Positions 24,806 to 34,713 of a stretch of DNA of 64,000 bases are shown piece after piece. How positions within the stretch are numbered: the stretch's first letter is position 1; each line of letters starts with the position of its first letter. Source of the stretch: Polaribacter litorisediminis (lineage in GTDB: Bacteria; Bacteroidota; Bacteroidia; Flavobacteriales; Flavobacteriaceae); the NCBI RefSeq assembly GCF_019968605.1, contig NZ_CP082966.1, positions 2,033,001 to 2,097,000 of the forward strand, written 5' to 3'. A program made the translations under genes and the position numbers. A model generated the notes under the pieces. The model was not told where the DNA came from and did no database searches. It saw nothing but the letters and a program-made list of their open reading frames with translations.

Positions 24806-26269
24806 CTACTGATTTTTGATAATTAAATCTGTCGCTATTTTACCTGAAATAAGAGCAGGAGGAACTCCCGGACCAGGAACCGTTAATTGACCGGTAAAAT
24901 ACAAATTATTTACTTTACTACTTTTAATTTTTGGTCTTAAAAATGCAGTTTGAAGCAATGTATTTGCCATACCATATGCATTCCCTTTATAAGAATTATA
25001 TTCTTCTTTAAAATCCTTAACACAAAAAGATCTTTTAAACAAGACACTGCTTTTAACTTCTTGCTTCGTTAATTTTTCAAATCTATCTATTATTTTATGA
25101 AAATATTCTTCTCTTAAAGCTTCAGTATCCTCGATACCAGGAGCTAGAGGAATTAAGAAAAAACCAGCTTCTTTCCCTTTTGGTGCAGAAGTTACATCAG
25201 TCATAGAAGTAAAGTTAGCATAAAACAAAGGGTCTGTTGGCCACTGCGGATTGTCATAAATTTCTTCTGCATGGGTGTCAAAATCGGTATCAAAAAACAA
25301 GGTATGATGACTTGCATTTTTTATCTTTTTATCAAACCCGACATAAAATAATAATGAAGATGGTGCAAAGGTTTTCTTATCCCAATATTTCTCTGAATAC
25401 TGCCTTAAATCTTGCTCTAATAATGTCTCTGTATGATGATAATCTGCGCCACTTAAAACTAAATCTGCTTCAATTTTCTCGTTATCAATCAATAATCCAA
25501 TTACATTTTTATTGGCATCCGTTAAAATTTTAGAAACATTGGCGTTTGTTCTAAACTCAACTCCTAAATTTTTTGCTAAAGAAACCATGCCTTCCACTAC
25601 TTTATACATGCCTCCTCTGGGATGCCAAGTGCCTAATCCGAAATCTGCATAATTCATAAAATTATAAAATGCAGGCGTATTATTTGGTTTAGCACCTAAA
25701 AATAAAACTGGAAATTCTAAAATTTTAATTAATCGAGGGCTTTTAATATTTTTTCTAACTTGAGTTCTAATCGTTGAAAAAAATTGTGAAACCCTAGCTA
25801 TGGTTGTAGAATTTACCAACTCTAAAGGAGAAATTCCTGGTTTATAAACCAAATCTTTTATGGCTGTATCATAATTAGATTTTGCTGAATCTAAAAAACT
25901 TTTTAAATGTTTGCTGCTACCTTTTTCTTCCTCTTCAAACAGTTCATAAATTTCTTCTAAACGATCTGAAACTTTTATAGAATCATTTTCACCAAAATAC
26001 ACCTCATAACCAGGTCTTAATTTATCTAACGTGTAATAGTCCGATGGCTTTTTGCCAAAATCACCAAAAAAACGTTCAAAAACGTCGGGCATCCAATACC
26101 AAGAAGGTCCTAAATCGAAGGTAAAGCCTTCTTTTTTATACTGTCTTGCTCTACCGCCTAAAGTATCATTTTTTTCTAAAACCGTTACTTGATATCCTTC
26201 TTTTGCTAAATAACAAGAAGCTGATAAAGATGAAAACCCAGAACCTATAATATATACTTTTTTATTCAT
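24806..26269 (-). CDS. crtI: phytoene desaturase
   Basis: A 487-residue FAD-dependent desaturase turning phytoene into lycopene. The N-terminal motif IIGSGFSSLSASCYLAKEGYQVTVLEKN binds FAD, GGRARQYKKEGFTFDLGPSWYWMPDVFE is the conserved second block, and TGQLTVPGPGVPPALISGK near the C-terminus is the CrtI signature. It is the promoter-proximal gene of the crtI-crtB unit, and its start lies 64 bases from the end of the merR gene on the same strand. Confidence 0.94.
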   Translation of the reverse strand: MNKKVYIIGSGFSSLSASCYLAKEGYQVTVLEKNDTLGGRARQYKKEGFTFDLGPSWYWMPDVFERFFGDFGKKPSDYYTLDKLRPGYEVYFGENDSIKVSDRLEEIYELFEEEEKGSSKHLKSFLDSAKSNYDTAIKDLVYKPGISPLELVNSTTIARVSQFFSTIRTQVRKNIKSPRLIKILEFPVLFLGAKPNNTPAFYNFMNYADFGLGTWHPRGGMYKVVEGMVSLAKNLGVEFRTNANVSKILTDANKNVIGLLIDNEKIEADLVLSGADYHHTETLLEQDLRQYSEKYWDKKTFAPSSLLFYVGFDKKIKNASHHTLFFDTDFDTHAEEIYDNPQWPTDPLFYANFTSMTDVTSAPKGKEAGFFLIPLAPGIEDTEALREEYFHKIIDRFEKLTKQEVKSSVLFKRSFCVKDFKEEYNSYKGNAYGMANTLLQTAFLRPKIKSSKVNNLYFTGQLTVPGPGVPPALISGKIATDLIIKNQ

Positions 26270-26332
26270 TAAAGTTGATTGTTTAACAAAGATATAAATT
26301 AACTAAACAAGAGAGTAAATTGATTGACATTT

Positions 26333-27250
26333 TTATAAGTCTTTTAACAAATCTTGCATAGAATCGAATAATCTAATATTTGCATTTAATTGAAGGTGTT
26401 TTACTTTATCCACTTTTCTACCAACCGCAATAAATTCATTTTTTGTGCCTTTCATGATATCATTTATTTCATGAAAATAATCTTCTATTTTTTCATCATA
26501 AGGCTGAATCGTAAATGCAGATATAAAGCAAATTTCGCGCTCTCCCTCTATAAAATAATTAAGATTGTTAAGCGGTAGACTTTGTCCTAAATAAATAGTA
26601 TGCAAGCCTCTTAAAACTAATTCATAATTTAAATATAGTAAGCCTAACTCATGAATTTCATTTTCAGGTAAAAACAAAACATAAGTTTTATTTTTATCGG
26701 TAATGTTATATTGTAATTCTTCTATGTTTGCTTGAATTTTTTGCGCAATTAAATTTGAAATAAAATGCTCATGCGCAGGCAATAAGGTTTCTGTTTGCCA
26801 CAATAAACCAATCTCTTCTAAAAAAGGAATAAAAACTTCCTTAAAAATTTCTCTGAAAGTTTTTTTATGAAGTAAGGTATGATACGTATTATTAAATAAT
26901 ATTTTATCAAACTGAAACATAGAAACTTTAAGCGAATTTATAGCTTCATCATTGATCCCTGAATCAAAAGCTAATTTTCTTGATTGTAGCGTAATATCAT
27001 CTCCTGACATGGCTGCAATTTTAGATATTTTAAACCCGTTTTTATTTAACAAAACAATGTTTAATAGTTTTGTTAAATCTTCTGGAGTATAATATCTTAT
27101 ATTCGTCTCGGTCCTTTTGGGCTCTAATAAATTATATCGCTTTTCCCATATTCTAATGGTATGAGCCTTAATCCCTGAGATGTTTTCTAAGTCTCTAATT
27201 GTAAAATCTTGCTTAATATTGTTCAACCTAATTTCCTTTTTATGCAACAA
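26333..27250 (-). CDS. MerR-family regulator with CarH-like cobalamin-binding domain
   Basis: A 305-residue regulator. The winged helix is at residues 15-75 (FTIRDLENISGIKAHTIRIWEKRYNLLEP). The C-terminal part has the four-helix plus Rossmann layout of CarH/LitR. W151 and E161-H162 fit the Wx9EH cap motif, and E198-I-H200-E-L-G203 fits the D/E-x-H-x-x-G cobalamin ligand motif. It stands upstream of crtI on the same strand, so it probably controls the carotenoid genes, perhaps in response to light through adenosylcobalamin. I kept the ATG at 27250; a TTG at 27226 (LNNIKQDF) is an alternative start. Divergent from an ECF sigma gene. Confidence 0.88.
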   Translation of the reverse strand: MLHKKEIRLNNIKQDFTIRDLENISGIKAHTIRIWEKRYNLLEPKRTETNIRYYTPEDLTKLLNIVLLNKNGFKISKIAAMSGDDITLQSRKLAFDSGINDEAINSLKVSMFQFDKILFNNTYHTLLHKKTFREIFKEVFIPFLEEIGLLWQTETLLPAHEHFISNLIAQKIQANIEELQYNITDKNKTYVLFLPENEIHELGLLYLNYELVLRGLHTIYLGQSLPLNNLNYFIEGEREICFISAFTIQPYDEKIEDYFHEINDIMKGTKNEFIAVGRKVDKVKHLQLNANIRLFDSMQDLLKDL

Positions 27251-27343
27251 AGCTAGTAATATTATTGAAATAAAAAATTAATTCCTTAAAATTGTAACGT
27301 TTTTAACGATTTAACTACTAATAACTAAACTAACTAAGCAAGG

Positions 27344-27838
27344 GTGCAAAAAAATTTAGAGACTAAATTTTTATCGGACTTTGAAAAAAATCAAAATATT
27401 GCGCATAAAGTTTGTAGAGTATATACTACAAATCAAGATGCTCATAAAGATTTGTTTCAAGAAATCACTATTCAACTTTGGAAAAATTATTCAAAATTTA
27501 GAGGTGATTCAAAATTTAGTACTTGGATGTATCGAGTAGCTTTAAATACCGCAATTTCTTTATATCGAAAATCTACAAGAACAGTAAAAACCCAAGATAT
27601 TAGCGATGTTGCCTTTAAAATAAAATCATCGGCATATGATGATACTGAAGAACGACAGCTGAGCCAATTGTATAAAGCAATTCATCAATTAAATGATATT
27701 GATAAGGCATTAATTTTTCTCTATTTAGAAGATAAACCTTACAAAGAAATATCAGAAACATTAGGCATAACCTCTGTAAATGCGCGGGTAAAAATGAATA
27801 GAGCAAAAGAAAAGTTAAAAAATATTTTAAACCCATAA
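27344..27838 (+). CDS. ECF RNA polymerase sigma factor
   Basis: A 164-residue sigma-70 family protein starting at GTG 27344; no better in-frame ATG exists. Region 2 includes DLFQEITIQLWKNYSKFRGDSKFSTWMYRVALNTAI (about residues 36-71), and region 4 has LEDKPYKEISETLGITSVNARVKMNRAKEKLKN (about 127-159). The 93-base gap to the divergent merR includes TTGTAACG at 27292-27299 and TTAACGAT, possibly a self-recognised promoter (weak). It is 2 bases from the membrane protein gene that follows. Its neighbourhood suggests a link with pigment or light/oxidative response (inference). Confidence 0.9.
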   Translation: MQKNLETKFLSDFEKNQNIAHKVCRVYTTNQDAHKDLFQEITIQLWKNYSKFRGDSKFSTWMYRVALNTAISLYRKSTRTVKTQDISDVAFKIKSSAYDDTEERQLSQLYKAIHQLNDIDKALIFLYLEDKPYKEISETLGITSVNARVKMNRAKEKLKNILNP

Positions 27839-27840
27839 AT

Positions 27841-28485
27841 ATGGATTTATTAGACAATTATAAAAAAGCTTGGGACAATCAGCCAGAAGAAGTTCAACAA
27901 CTTTCTACTATTGATATCTACAAAATGGCACACTCAAAATCATCATCAATTGTAAAATGGATTTTTATTGTGGGGCTTCTAGAACTTGGTTTTTGGTTAA
28001 GCATAAACTTTTTAGTGCCCGATAGTTTTTACAAAATTTATGAAGATTTAAATTTAAAAAAGCAAGCCTTTTTTTTCACAGTATTGCATTACATCGTCAT
28101 TCTTATTTTCTTGTACTTTTTTTATACAAGTTTCAAAAAAATATCAGTGATTGACAATACCAAAAGTTTAATTCAACGAATTTTACATATAAGAAAAACT
28201 GTAAAATTTTATGTGTACTACAATTTAGCCATTGTTTTTTTAACCAGTTTAGCTTTAAATATTGTTTTAATAAGCGACTCGGATAAATTGATGAAAATTA
28301 TGAATCCCAAAAACATGTCGGTTGATATCAATCAATTAATTACAATTACAATCATTAGTCAAGTCATTGCAATTCTTATTTTTATGGCATTGTTATGGTT
28401 GTTTTATAAATTAATTTACGGCATTCTACTAAAAAAATTGACCCTAAATTATAAAGAATTAATTACTTTGGATGCCTCTAATTAA
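27841..28485 (+). CDS. membrane protein, putative anti-sigma partner
   Basis: A 214-residue protein with a soluble N-terminus of ~38 residues (MDLLDNYKKAWDNQPEEVQQLS) and about four membrane segments (roughly 39-58, 75-97, 120-143 and 170-192). No zinc-binding anti-sigma motif is visible. Its 2-base spacing after the ECF sigma gene and its short cytoplasmic head make it a candidate membrane anti-sigma or sensor. The family is not one I can name. Confidence 0.6.
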   Translation: MDLLDNYKKAWDNQPEEVQQLSTIDIYKMAHSKSSSIVKWIFIVGLLELGFWLSINFLVPDSFYKIYEDLNLKKQAFFFTVLHYIVILIFLYFFYTSFKKISVIDNTKSLIQRILHIRKTVKFYVYYNLAIVFLTSLALNIVLISDSDKLMKIMNPKNMSVDINQLITITIISQVIAILIFMALLWLFYKLIYGILLKKLTLNYKELITLDASN

Positions 28486-28885
28486 CGTAAATTTTTTGAA
28501 AAAATTTAATATCCACTTTATTTCTTATACCAAAGCTGTTTTGAAATTACTGTAAAACAAAATGATGATTTTTTTCTTTTTAGAAAATAGAAAAATAAAG
28601 CATAGTATTCTTTTACGGTTTATTTTTTATGTTGAAATAGCAAGGAAAAAAAGGCGTTTTTATTGCGGTCGTTATATCAAATAGAATTTGGCATTTAACT
28701 TTCTAGTGCATTCAATGGTAACTTTACAAAACAACAAAACCCGTTTGGCTTGGTGAACACCAATTTTTCCTGCTCATATTTGGATGTTGCGCATCAAGGT
28801 AGATTTGCCGTAGATATTCGTAATAATTTTTTGTTTGATGAAATGTTTTTTACTTCCCCGATATTGCCCTTTTTGCGTTTTATTT
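28486..28885. other. 400-base gap between convergent genes
   Basis: Between the membrane protein (plus) and threonine aldolase (minus). Base composition is less AT-biased from 28730 on, and a 66-codon plus-strand frame runs into the aldolase gene, but it has no family features and I treat it as a shadow. The less AT-rich part may be a decayed gene fragment; I could not identify one. Confidence 0.35.
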
Positions 28886-29905
28886 CTAGAAATTTTTCAA
28901 TTCTTTCAATAAAATTTCGTGCATCTCATTGGTATAATCTAAATGAGTAACGATTCTAATTCGTCCTTCTCCCATGGGCGTTAAAAGAATATTTTTATCT
29001 TTCATCCTGTTGATAAAATTGTCTGCCCCTATTTTTTCATCCACATAAAAAATAATGATATTTGTTTCTATAGGTTCTAATTTAGTTACATAAGAGAGTG
29101 ACGCCAACACAGCTCCGATTTCTTTTGCCTTTTGATGATCTTCCGCCAATCTTTCTAAATGATTATCTAAAGCATAAATTCCTGCTGCCGCTAAAAAACC
29201 AATTTGCCTCATGGCACCACCGAATAATTTACGAATTCGCAATGCTTTTGCTATATGCTCTTTAGAACCTACTAAAATAGAACCCACAGGCGCCCCTAAT
29301 CCTTTAGATAAACAAATAGAAATTGTATCAAATAACTGTCCGTATTGTTTTGGAGATTCATTTTTTGCCACCAAAGCATTAAACAAACGAGCACCGTCTA
29401 AATGAAAAGCTAGGTTATTTTCTTTGGCTATTTTTTGAACTTTTTCTAATTCGGCAAAGTCCCAACAAGCTCCTCCTCCTTTATTTGTGGTATTCTCAAT
29501 ACAAACTAATCTGGAATAAGGAACATGAATATCTGATCTGCCAACAACCGCATCTTGAAGTTGTTTTGCAGTAAACATCCCTCTATTTCCATTGATTAAT
29601 TTACAAGTTACACCCGAATTAAATGCGGCTCCTCCACCCTCATAATTATACACATGTGCATATTTATCACAAATTAATTTATCGCCTGGCTGTGTATGTA
29701 GTTTTATAGCTGTCTGGTTTGCCATGGTTCCAGACGGAAAAAAAAGTGCATCTTCCATTCCGAATAACTGCGCTGTTTTCTCTTGCAATTCATTCACTGT
29801 TGGATCCATTTTAAACACATCATCGCCAACTTTTGCGTTCATCATTGCTTCCAACATTTTTGGTGTTGGTCTGGTTACTGTATCAGATATTAAATCAATT
29901 ACCAT
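28886..29905 (-). CDS. ltaE: low-specificity L-threonine aldolase
   Basis: A 339-residue PLP enzyme splitting threonine or allo-threonine to glycine and acetaldehyde. [21 protein letters not shown] is the usual start, [39 protein letters not shown] carries the phosphate-binding region, and the Schiff-base lysine lies in [24 protein letters not shown] carries the cofactor aspartate. Full length; no operon partner. Confidence 0.92.
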   Translation of the reverse strand: MVIDLISDTVTRPTPKMLEAMMNAKVGDDVFKMDPTVNELQEKTAQLFGMEDALFFPSGTMANQTAIKLHTQPGDKLICDKYAHVYNYEGGGAAFNSGVTCKLINGNRGMFTAKQLQDAVVGRSDIHVPYSRLVCIENTTNKGGGACWDFAELEKVQKIAKENNLAFHLDGARLFNALVAKNESPKQYGQLFDTISICLSKGLGAPVGSILVGSKEHIAKALRIRKLFGGAMRQIGFLAAAGIYALDNHLERLAEDHQKAKEIGAVLASLSYVTKLEPIETNIIIFYVDEKIGADNFINRMKDKNILLTPMGEGRIRIVTHLDYTNEMHEILLKELKNF

Positions 29906-30090
29906 ATCATAAATTTATTAATTTTTGTTCTTCTTTTGAATGCTTTAAAACTAACCTTTTTTTATGATAAAATAAGGTTTGTTTCTAATTATGCATTCTT
30001 CCTTTTCTGTGTCTATAGATTTTAAAAAATCCAAAAGAAAAAACTTTCTTTAGAACTGAAAAAATGTATGAAAAACAAAGAGGTTTTCTT

Positions 30091-32505
30091 TTAATTCCCG
30101 ATAGGTGAACCATCCGGAATTTGAGGAGCACTTGTTCTCTTAAATGAAGTCGGATTCTTTAAAAATCCTTCAATCATTTTTACCATCGCCCCATCATATA
30201 TTTTTTGTGTTCCTTCAGATTTTTTATTTTCTAAAAAGGTTTTGATTTCATCTAACTTAAAATTAACAATGGCATTTACTTGGTTATACTGATTTTTATG
30301 GGCTGCTAAATAAAACAACTGCTCTAAAACTTGCATATTAATTACATTTTGTAATTCTTGATAATAGCTATCTTTATGATTCTTTTGAATCGTTTTCGCA
30401 ATTAATTCATCAATCAATTCTTCTAAACCTAACTGTTTTTTATCTAAGCTCTTATGTGCAATTAATCTTGAGACCCTTTGCGGATGTAATAGTAAACTCA
30501 AAGACATTTCAGCAGCTGTTTCTACCGCAGAAAAGGCATCAAAAGAAACCCCTAATTTACTTTTAAAAGATTCTCGCGTTCTATTATAACCCAATGCTCT
30601 TGGTGGAAATAACGCTAATTTTTCTCTCGGAATTGCAATCTCATCTACGGCAATTGTTCTTAAAACTGCCTGTAAAGCAATCCTTTCTGTGGTTCCTGAA
30701 ACTCTTTCTACTACTTTTTGATTTCCGCCTTTTACAGCATAATTATAATGTAATCCCCCTATTAATTTGGTTGTTGCTTCAGTTTGAAAACGATGTAAAA
30801 AATAAAGTGGCACAAACACATCTTCCAAAACAGAATACGGTTGATTGGTCTTTATATTATCCTCAGAAAAATTTAAAATTGCTGTTTTTCTTACTTTTAA
30901 AAGATGGTACAATTCGTCGTGAATATTACCCCCATTATCCCATAAATGGGCCGAGGCACTTGCACTTCCTGCGGGTCTAGCGTCTGAATCTGATAAATAT
31001 TTTAATCCGCTAGCAAACGCATTTTCTAAAATGGAATTTAATTCTTCTAATTCATTTTTATCGTCTGTAAAATCTTGATATGAATACGCAACAGTTACTT
31101 TGTCCCAAGCACCAATTTTGGTATCATACGCATCAGAGAAATCAATTTTACCATCTTTTAAGGTAAATTTTGGGTGTGGATAATCCATGACAGAAGTTCT
31201 TCCGTTGGTACTTGCCGCAAAATTATGTGCAAACCCCAAGGTATGACCAATTTCGTGAGCCGCCAATTGTCTTATTCTTGCCAATGCCATCTGTAACGCA
31301 AAATCGTCATCAACGGTATTATTTTTATAAGGAGCTTGCAGCGCTTGGGCTATTAAAAAATCTTGACGAATTCTTAAACTTCCTAAGCTTACATGTCCTT
31401 TTATAATTTCACCCGTTCTTGGGTCAGCAATACTTGCGCCATAACTCCATCCTCTTGTAGATCGATGCACCCATTGCACCACATTATACCGGGCGTCTAA
31501 CATATCGGCGCCTTCTGGCAACATTTTAAATTGAAAAGCATCTTTGTAACCAATGGCTTCAAAAGCTTGGTTCCACCATCTTCCTCCATCCAATAATGCT
31601 GATCTTACCGGTTCTGGTGTTCCTCGGTCTAAATAGTAAATTATAGGCTCTTTAGGTTCAGAAATTTCTGCACTTGCATTTTTCTTTTCTAAGCGATGCC
31701 TTGTAATAAATCGCTTCGTAATCGGTTCATTTACTGGTGTGGAATAATCCATATAACTCATTTGCCAAGAGCCAGATCTTGGGTCATATTTCCTTGGTTT
31801 ATACTTATTATCAGGCAATTCTACAAAAGAATGATGTTGATGCACTGTTACCAAACTTGCGTCTGGCGTTACACTTCGAATATTATATCCTTTGGGTGTT
31901 CCTTTAAACGTTAACATAACATCGAACTCAACATTTTTTGGAAATGCTTTTGTGCGCTCTAAATAAAAAGCAGATTTACTTTTATCTAAACCATAACTCC
32001 CCTGATTCTTTCTTGCCAAAGTACCAGCAACTCCATGTGCATCTCTCATAAAAAAATCAGTAGCATCTACTAAATACACTCCTTTTTTTTCTTCTTTGAT
32101 GTTAAATCCATGTAAAACTGATTTTGCAAAAGCCTCTTTTACAGAATTTCTTTCCTCTTCATTATCGGTAATAGCTCTAAAATCTTGATTCGGCTGAATC
32201 ATTAAAATTTTATCACCCACTTTTTTAAAATGAACCACAACACCACTTCCTAATTTACCGCGATCTAAACCAATATCATTAGAACCAATTCCTTGCGAAA
32301 GTGAATGGATGTATAGAAATTCTGCATCTAAAGTATCTATTTGAAGAAATATTTTATCTTTATCTTCATCATAATAAAAAGTAATATATCCTTCGTATTT
32401 AGTAATTCCTTTTTGCAAATCTTTGCCAGATTTTTTTATGAAAAATTGAGAAAATCCGTTTAAACTAAATGTGATAAAAAGTAAAAAAAGTAATATTTTT
32501 TTCAT
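30091..32505 (-). CDS. secreted zinc metalloprotease (DUF5117/DUF4953 type)
   Basis: An 804-residue protein with a signal peptide (MKKILLFLLFITFSLNGFSQ). The N-terminal part with YEGYITFYYDEDKDKIFLQI... is a DUF5117-like domain, and the catalytic part carries the extended zinc motif HEIGHTLGFAHN around residue 417, with YSYQDF downstream. Large proteins of this layout are common in Bacteroidota and belong to the M10/M12-like zincins. It should act in the periplasm or outside the cell. No sorting domain is visible at the C-terminus. It stands alone. Confidence 0.88.
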   Translation of the reverse strand: MKKILLFLLFITFSLNGFSQFFIKKSGKDLQKGITKYEGYITFYYDEDKDKIFLQIDTLDAEFLYIHSLSQGIGSNDIGLDRGKLGSGVVVHFKKVGDKILMIQPNQDFRAITDNEEERNSVKEAFAKSVLHGFNIKEEKKGVYLVDATDFFMRDAHGVAGTLARKNQGSYGLDKSKSAFYLERTKAFPKNVEFDVMLTFKGTPKGYNIRSVTPDASLVTVHQHHSFVELPDNKYKPRKYDPRSGSWQMSYMDYSTPVNEPITKRFITRHRLEKKNASAEISEPKEPIIYYLDRGTPEPVRSALLDGGRWWNQAFEAIGYKDAFQFKMLPEGADMLDARYNVVQWVHRSTRGWSYGASIADPRTGEIIKGHVSLGSLRIRQDFLIAQALQAPYKNNTVDDDFALQMALARIRQLAAHEIGHTLGFAHNFAASTNGRTSVMDYPHPKFTLKDGKIDFSDAYDTKIGAWDKVTVAYSYQDFTDDKNELEELNSILENAFASGLKYLSDSDARPAGSASASAHLWDNGGNIHDELYHLLKVRKTAILNFSEDNIKTNQPYSVLEDVFVPLYFLHRFQTEATTKLIGGLHYNYAVKGGNQKVVERVSGTTERIALQAVLRTIAVDEIAIPREKLALFPPRALGYNRTRESFKSKLGVSFDAFSAVETAAEMSLSLLLHPQRVSRLIAHKSLDKKQLGLEELIDELIAKTIQKNHKDSYYQELQNVINMQVLEQLFYLAAHKNQYNQVNAIVNFKLDEIKTFLENKKSEGTQKIYDGAMVKMIEGFLKNPTSFKRTSAPQIPDGSPIGN

Positions 32506-32591
32506 GGTTTGGTTATTTTGGATAAAACTATAAAATAACGATCAGTTTAAAAAACTTGAATTCTTAAAATTTATTTATTTATTTATTTCAT

Positions 32592-32819
32592 TGTTGTCCG
32601 ATAAAAGATAAAAAGACCGCTTTCGCTGTTAGAATCAAGAACAAAGACTTGATTTTAACTAACTGAAAAACAATATTATTACGATTTTAAATTTTTCGAG
32701 ACACCATAAATTCTAAAGCGTTTTTAAAAGTAAGGTGTACTACTTTAAAAGCTCCTGAAAATCAATACGATCAATACTTTAAAACACTTTAGCTAATTTT
32801 ATATTTTAATCGGACAACA
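32592..32819. mobile_element. MITE-like element, copy 1
   Basis: 228 bases bounded by TGTTGTCCGATAAAA and the complementary end TTTTAATCGGACAACA, with no ORF of useful length. A second copy lies at 57305-57525; by eye about 16 substitutions and one 7-base gap separate them (~93% identity). Both are intergenic. The flanks here share an (ATTT)n tract (left 32568-32587, right from 32823), possibly a target duplication or simply the preferred target. The autonomous transposase is not in the window. Confidence 0.8.
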
Positions 32820-33017
32820 CTAATTTATTTATTTATTAATTTTTGAGATACTCTAGAATATTGCGCCAAAAGTTTATGAAATTTGCAGGGAGAATTAATG
32901 CCAATTTTTTATAAATCCCTACTTTTTTCTGTGTGAATCTGTTAAGAAACGTTTTTTTAATATCTGTCAACTTTTAAAAGAAGAGTTCTTAAAAATTCAT
33001 TTATTTTTGTTCTACTT

Positions 33018-34109
33018 ATGATTACACAAGAACAACTTAAAGATATTGATACAAGAATTGAGAAACTAAAATCTTATTTAGAAATAGATAAAAAACTGAT
33101 TGAAATAGCGAATGAAGAGGAACAAACAGTAGATCCCGATTTTTGGAACAACCCAAAAGAAGCAGAAATTTTAATGAAAGAACTCCGTTTTAAAAAGAAA
33201 TGGGTAGAAGATTACAGAAAAGTAATTACTTTAAATGAAGATCTTGCCATTTTATATGATTTTTATAAAGAAGGGGAAGTTGAAGAAGCTGAAATTGAGG
33301 AAGAATTCGAAAAAGTAAGTACTTTTTTAGAAGATATTGAGTTTAAAAACATGCTCTCAGAAGAAGGAGATTCTCTTTCTGCAACCATTCAAATTACGGC
33401 TGGAGCTGGCGGTACAGAAAGCTGCGATTGGGTAGAAATGCTGTCTAGAATGTATACGATGTGGGCAGAAAAACAAGGCTTTAAATTAAAAACGCTCAAT
33501 TATCAAGCAGGTGATGTTGTAGGCATTAAAACCGTTACCATAGAAATTGATGGCGATTATGCCTTTGGTTGGTTAAAAGGAGAAAATGGAGTGCATAGAT
33601 TGGTACGTATTTCGCCGTTTGATTCTAACGGAAAACGACATACTACCTTTGGTTCTGTATATGTTTTCCCTGTGGCAGATGATTCTATAGAAATTGACAT
33701 CAACCCGGCAGATGTAGAAATTGTAACTGCCCGTTCTAGTGGTGCTGGCGGACAAAATGTAAATAAAGTAGAAACCAAAGTTCAATTAACACATAAACCA
33801 ACAGGAATTCAGATTTCATGCTCTAATTCTCGCTCGCAGCATGATAATAGGGCTACAGCTATGAAAATGTTGAAATCTCAATTGTATGAAATTGAGTTGC
33901 AAAAACAGCAAGCTGCAAGAGACGAAATTGAATCTGGGAAATTAAAAAATGAATGGGGTAGCCAAATTCGTAACTACGTGATGCATCCTTATAAGTTGGT
34001 AAAAGATGTAAGAACAGGATACGAAACAGGAAATGTAGATAATGTTATGAATGGAGATATCAATCCGTTTTTAAAATCTTACTTGATGTTACATGGACAG
34101 AAAGAGTAG
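33018..34109 (+). CDS. prfB: peptide chain release factor 2
   Basis: A 363-residue class I release factor reading UAA and UGA. The stop-codon tripeptide SPF is in [16 protein letters not shown], and the GGQ catalytic loop in [15 protein letters not shown]. The reading frame is continuous through the place where many bacteria have a programmed +1 frameshift (around residue 20-25, SYLEID here), so this gene does not use that autoregulation. A TATTTTTG box at 33002-33009 lies just 8 bases before the ATG, which would imply a very short leader if used. Confidence 0.94.
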   Translation: MITQEQLKDIDTRIEKLKSYLEIDKKLIEIANEEEQTVDPDFWNNPKEAEILMKELRFKKKWVEDYRKVITLNEDLAILYDFYKEGEVEEAEIEEEFEKVSTFLEDIEFKNMLSEEGDSLSATIQITAGAGGTESCDWVEMLSRMYTMWAEKQGFKLKTLNYQAGDVVGIKTVTIEIDGDYAFGWLKGENGVHRLVRISPFDSNGKRHTTFGSVYVFPVADDSIEIDINPADVEIVTARSSGAGGQNVNKVETKVQLTHKPTGIQISCSNSRSQHDNRATAMKMLKSQLYEIELQKQQAARDEIESGKLKNEWGSQIRNYVMHPYKLVKDVRTGYETGNVDNVMNGDINPFLKSYLMLHGQKE

Positions 34110-34239
34110 CCCATCTTAATCTTCCCAAAGGGAAGAGATACTCTTGTGTTAAAAATATAAAATTGAATACGAATTCATCTTTATGAAATAATTTTTAAAT
34201 CAATTTACCTTTAAACTTTCCTAATAATTTAAGAAAAAA

Positions 34240-34620
34240 ATGACAAAATCAGACAAATTCTCCCCTTTGGGAGAAAGGGGACTTCTAATATATCACAATC
34301 CACGTTGTAGAAAATCTAGAGAAGGATTAGAAATTTTAAAAAATTCAGGAAAAGAATTTGAAATTATTAAATATTTAGAGGTAGTTCCTTCTGAAAAGGA
34401 ATTAACAGAAATCATCCATATATTAGGGATCTCTCCTATTCAATTAGTTCGGAAAAATGAGAAAATTTGGAAAGACAATTTTAAAGGGAAAGAATTGTCT
34501 GATGCCGAAATTATTAAAGCAATGATTGAAAATCCAAAGTTAATAGAGCGCCCTATTATTATCAATAACAACCGAGGAGTTATAGGCAGACCGCCAGAAA
34601 CTATTTTAGAAATCATCTAA
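34240..34620 (+). CDS. ArsC-like (arsenate reductase/Spx fold) protein
   Basis: A 126-residue thioredoxin-fold protein. IYHNPRCRKSREGLEIL contains the single catalytic cysteine (C23) with CxxS spacing, followed by the ArsC blocks KYLEVVPSEKEL and ERPIIINNNRGVIGRPPE. It matches the YfgD/ArsC group, and without an ars operon around it arsenate reduction is unproven. The first ~15 residues are unusual: codons 7-14 are encoded by a hairpin repeat (34258-34275), so the family's normal start has been replaced or extended. The alternative start is TTG at 34267. Confidence 0.85.
   Translation: MTKSDKFSPLGERGLLIYHNPRCRKSREGLEILKNSGKEFEIIKYLEVVPSEKELTEIIHILGISPIQLVRKNEKIWKDNFKGKELSDAEIIKAMIENPKLIERPIIINNNRGVIGRPPETILEII
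34258..34280. repeat. hairpin repeat inside the ArsC-like start
   Basis: TTCTCCC-CTTT-GGGAGAA is a perfect 7-bp stem (34258-34275) followed by AGGGG. It is a near relative of the hairpin at 10001-10016 (TTCCCC-TTTC-GGGGAA then AAAGGG). Here it is translated as residues 7-14 of the ArsC-like protein. Confidence 0.7.
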
Positions 34621-34713
34621 ATAACAGCTACTAAAATTGTTTAACTTTATTTTAACTCGATTAAACTAAACTAAAGGTCAAATTTGTAGTCTTAATTTAA
34701 AACTTAATTAGAT

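Noticed and set aside
28750..28950. 66-codon plus-strand ORF at the end of the threonine aldolase
   Set aside because: It overlaps the aldolase gene on the other strand and has no family features.
32592..32819. MITE copies as part of a regulatory RNA
   Set aside because: Terminal inverted repeats and lack of shared neighbouring genes fit a mobile element better than a conserved regulatory RNA.
33018..33100. Possible programmed frameshift in prfB
   Set aside because: The frame is continuous, and no in-frame stop or CTT-TGA site is present at the usual position.
34240..34620. Arsenic resistance operon
   Set aside because: The ArsC-like protein stands alone with no arsR, arsB or acr3, so a dedicated arsenate operon is not supported.
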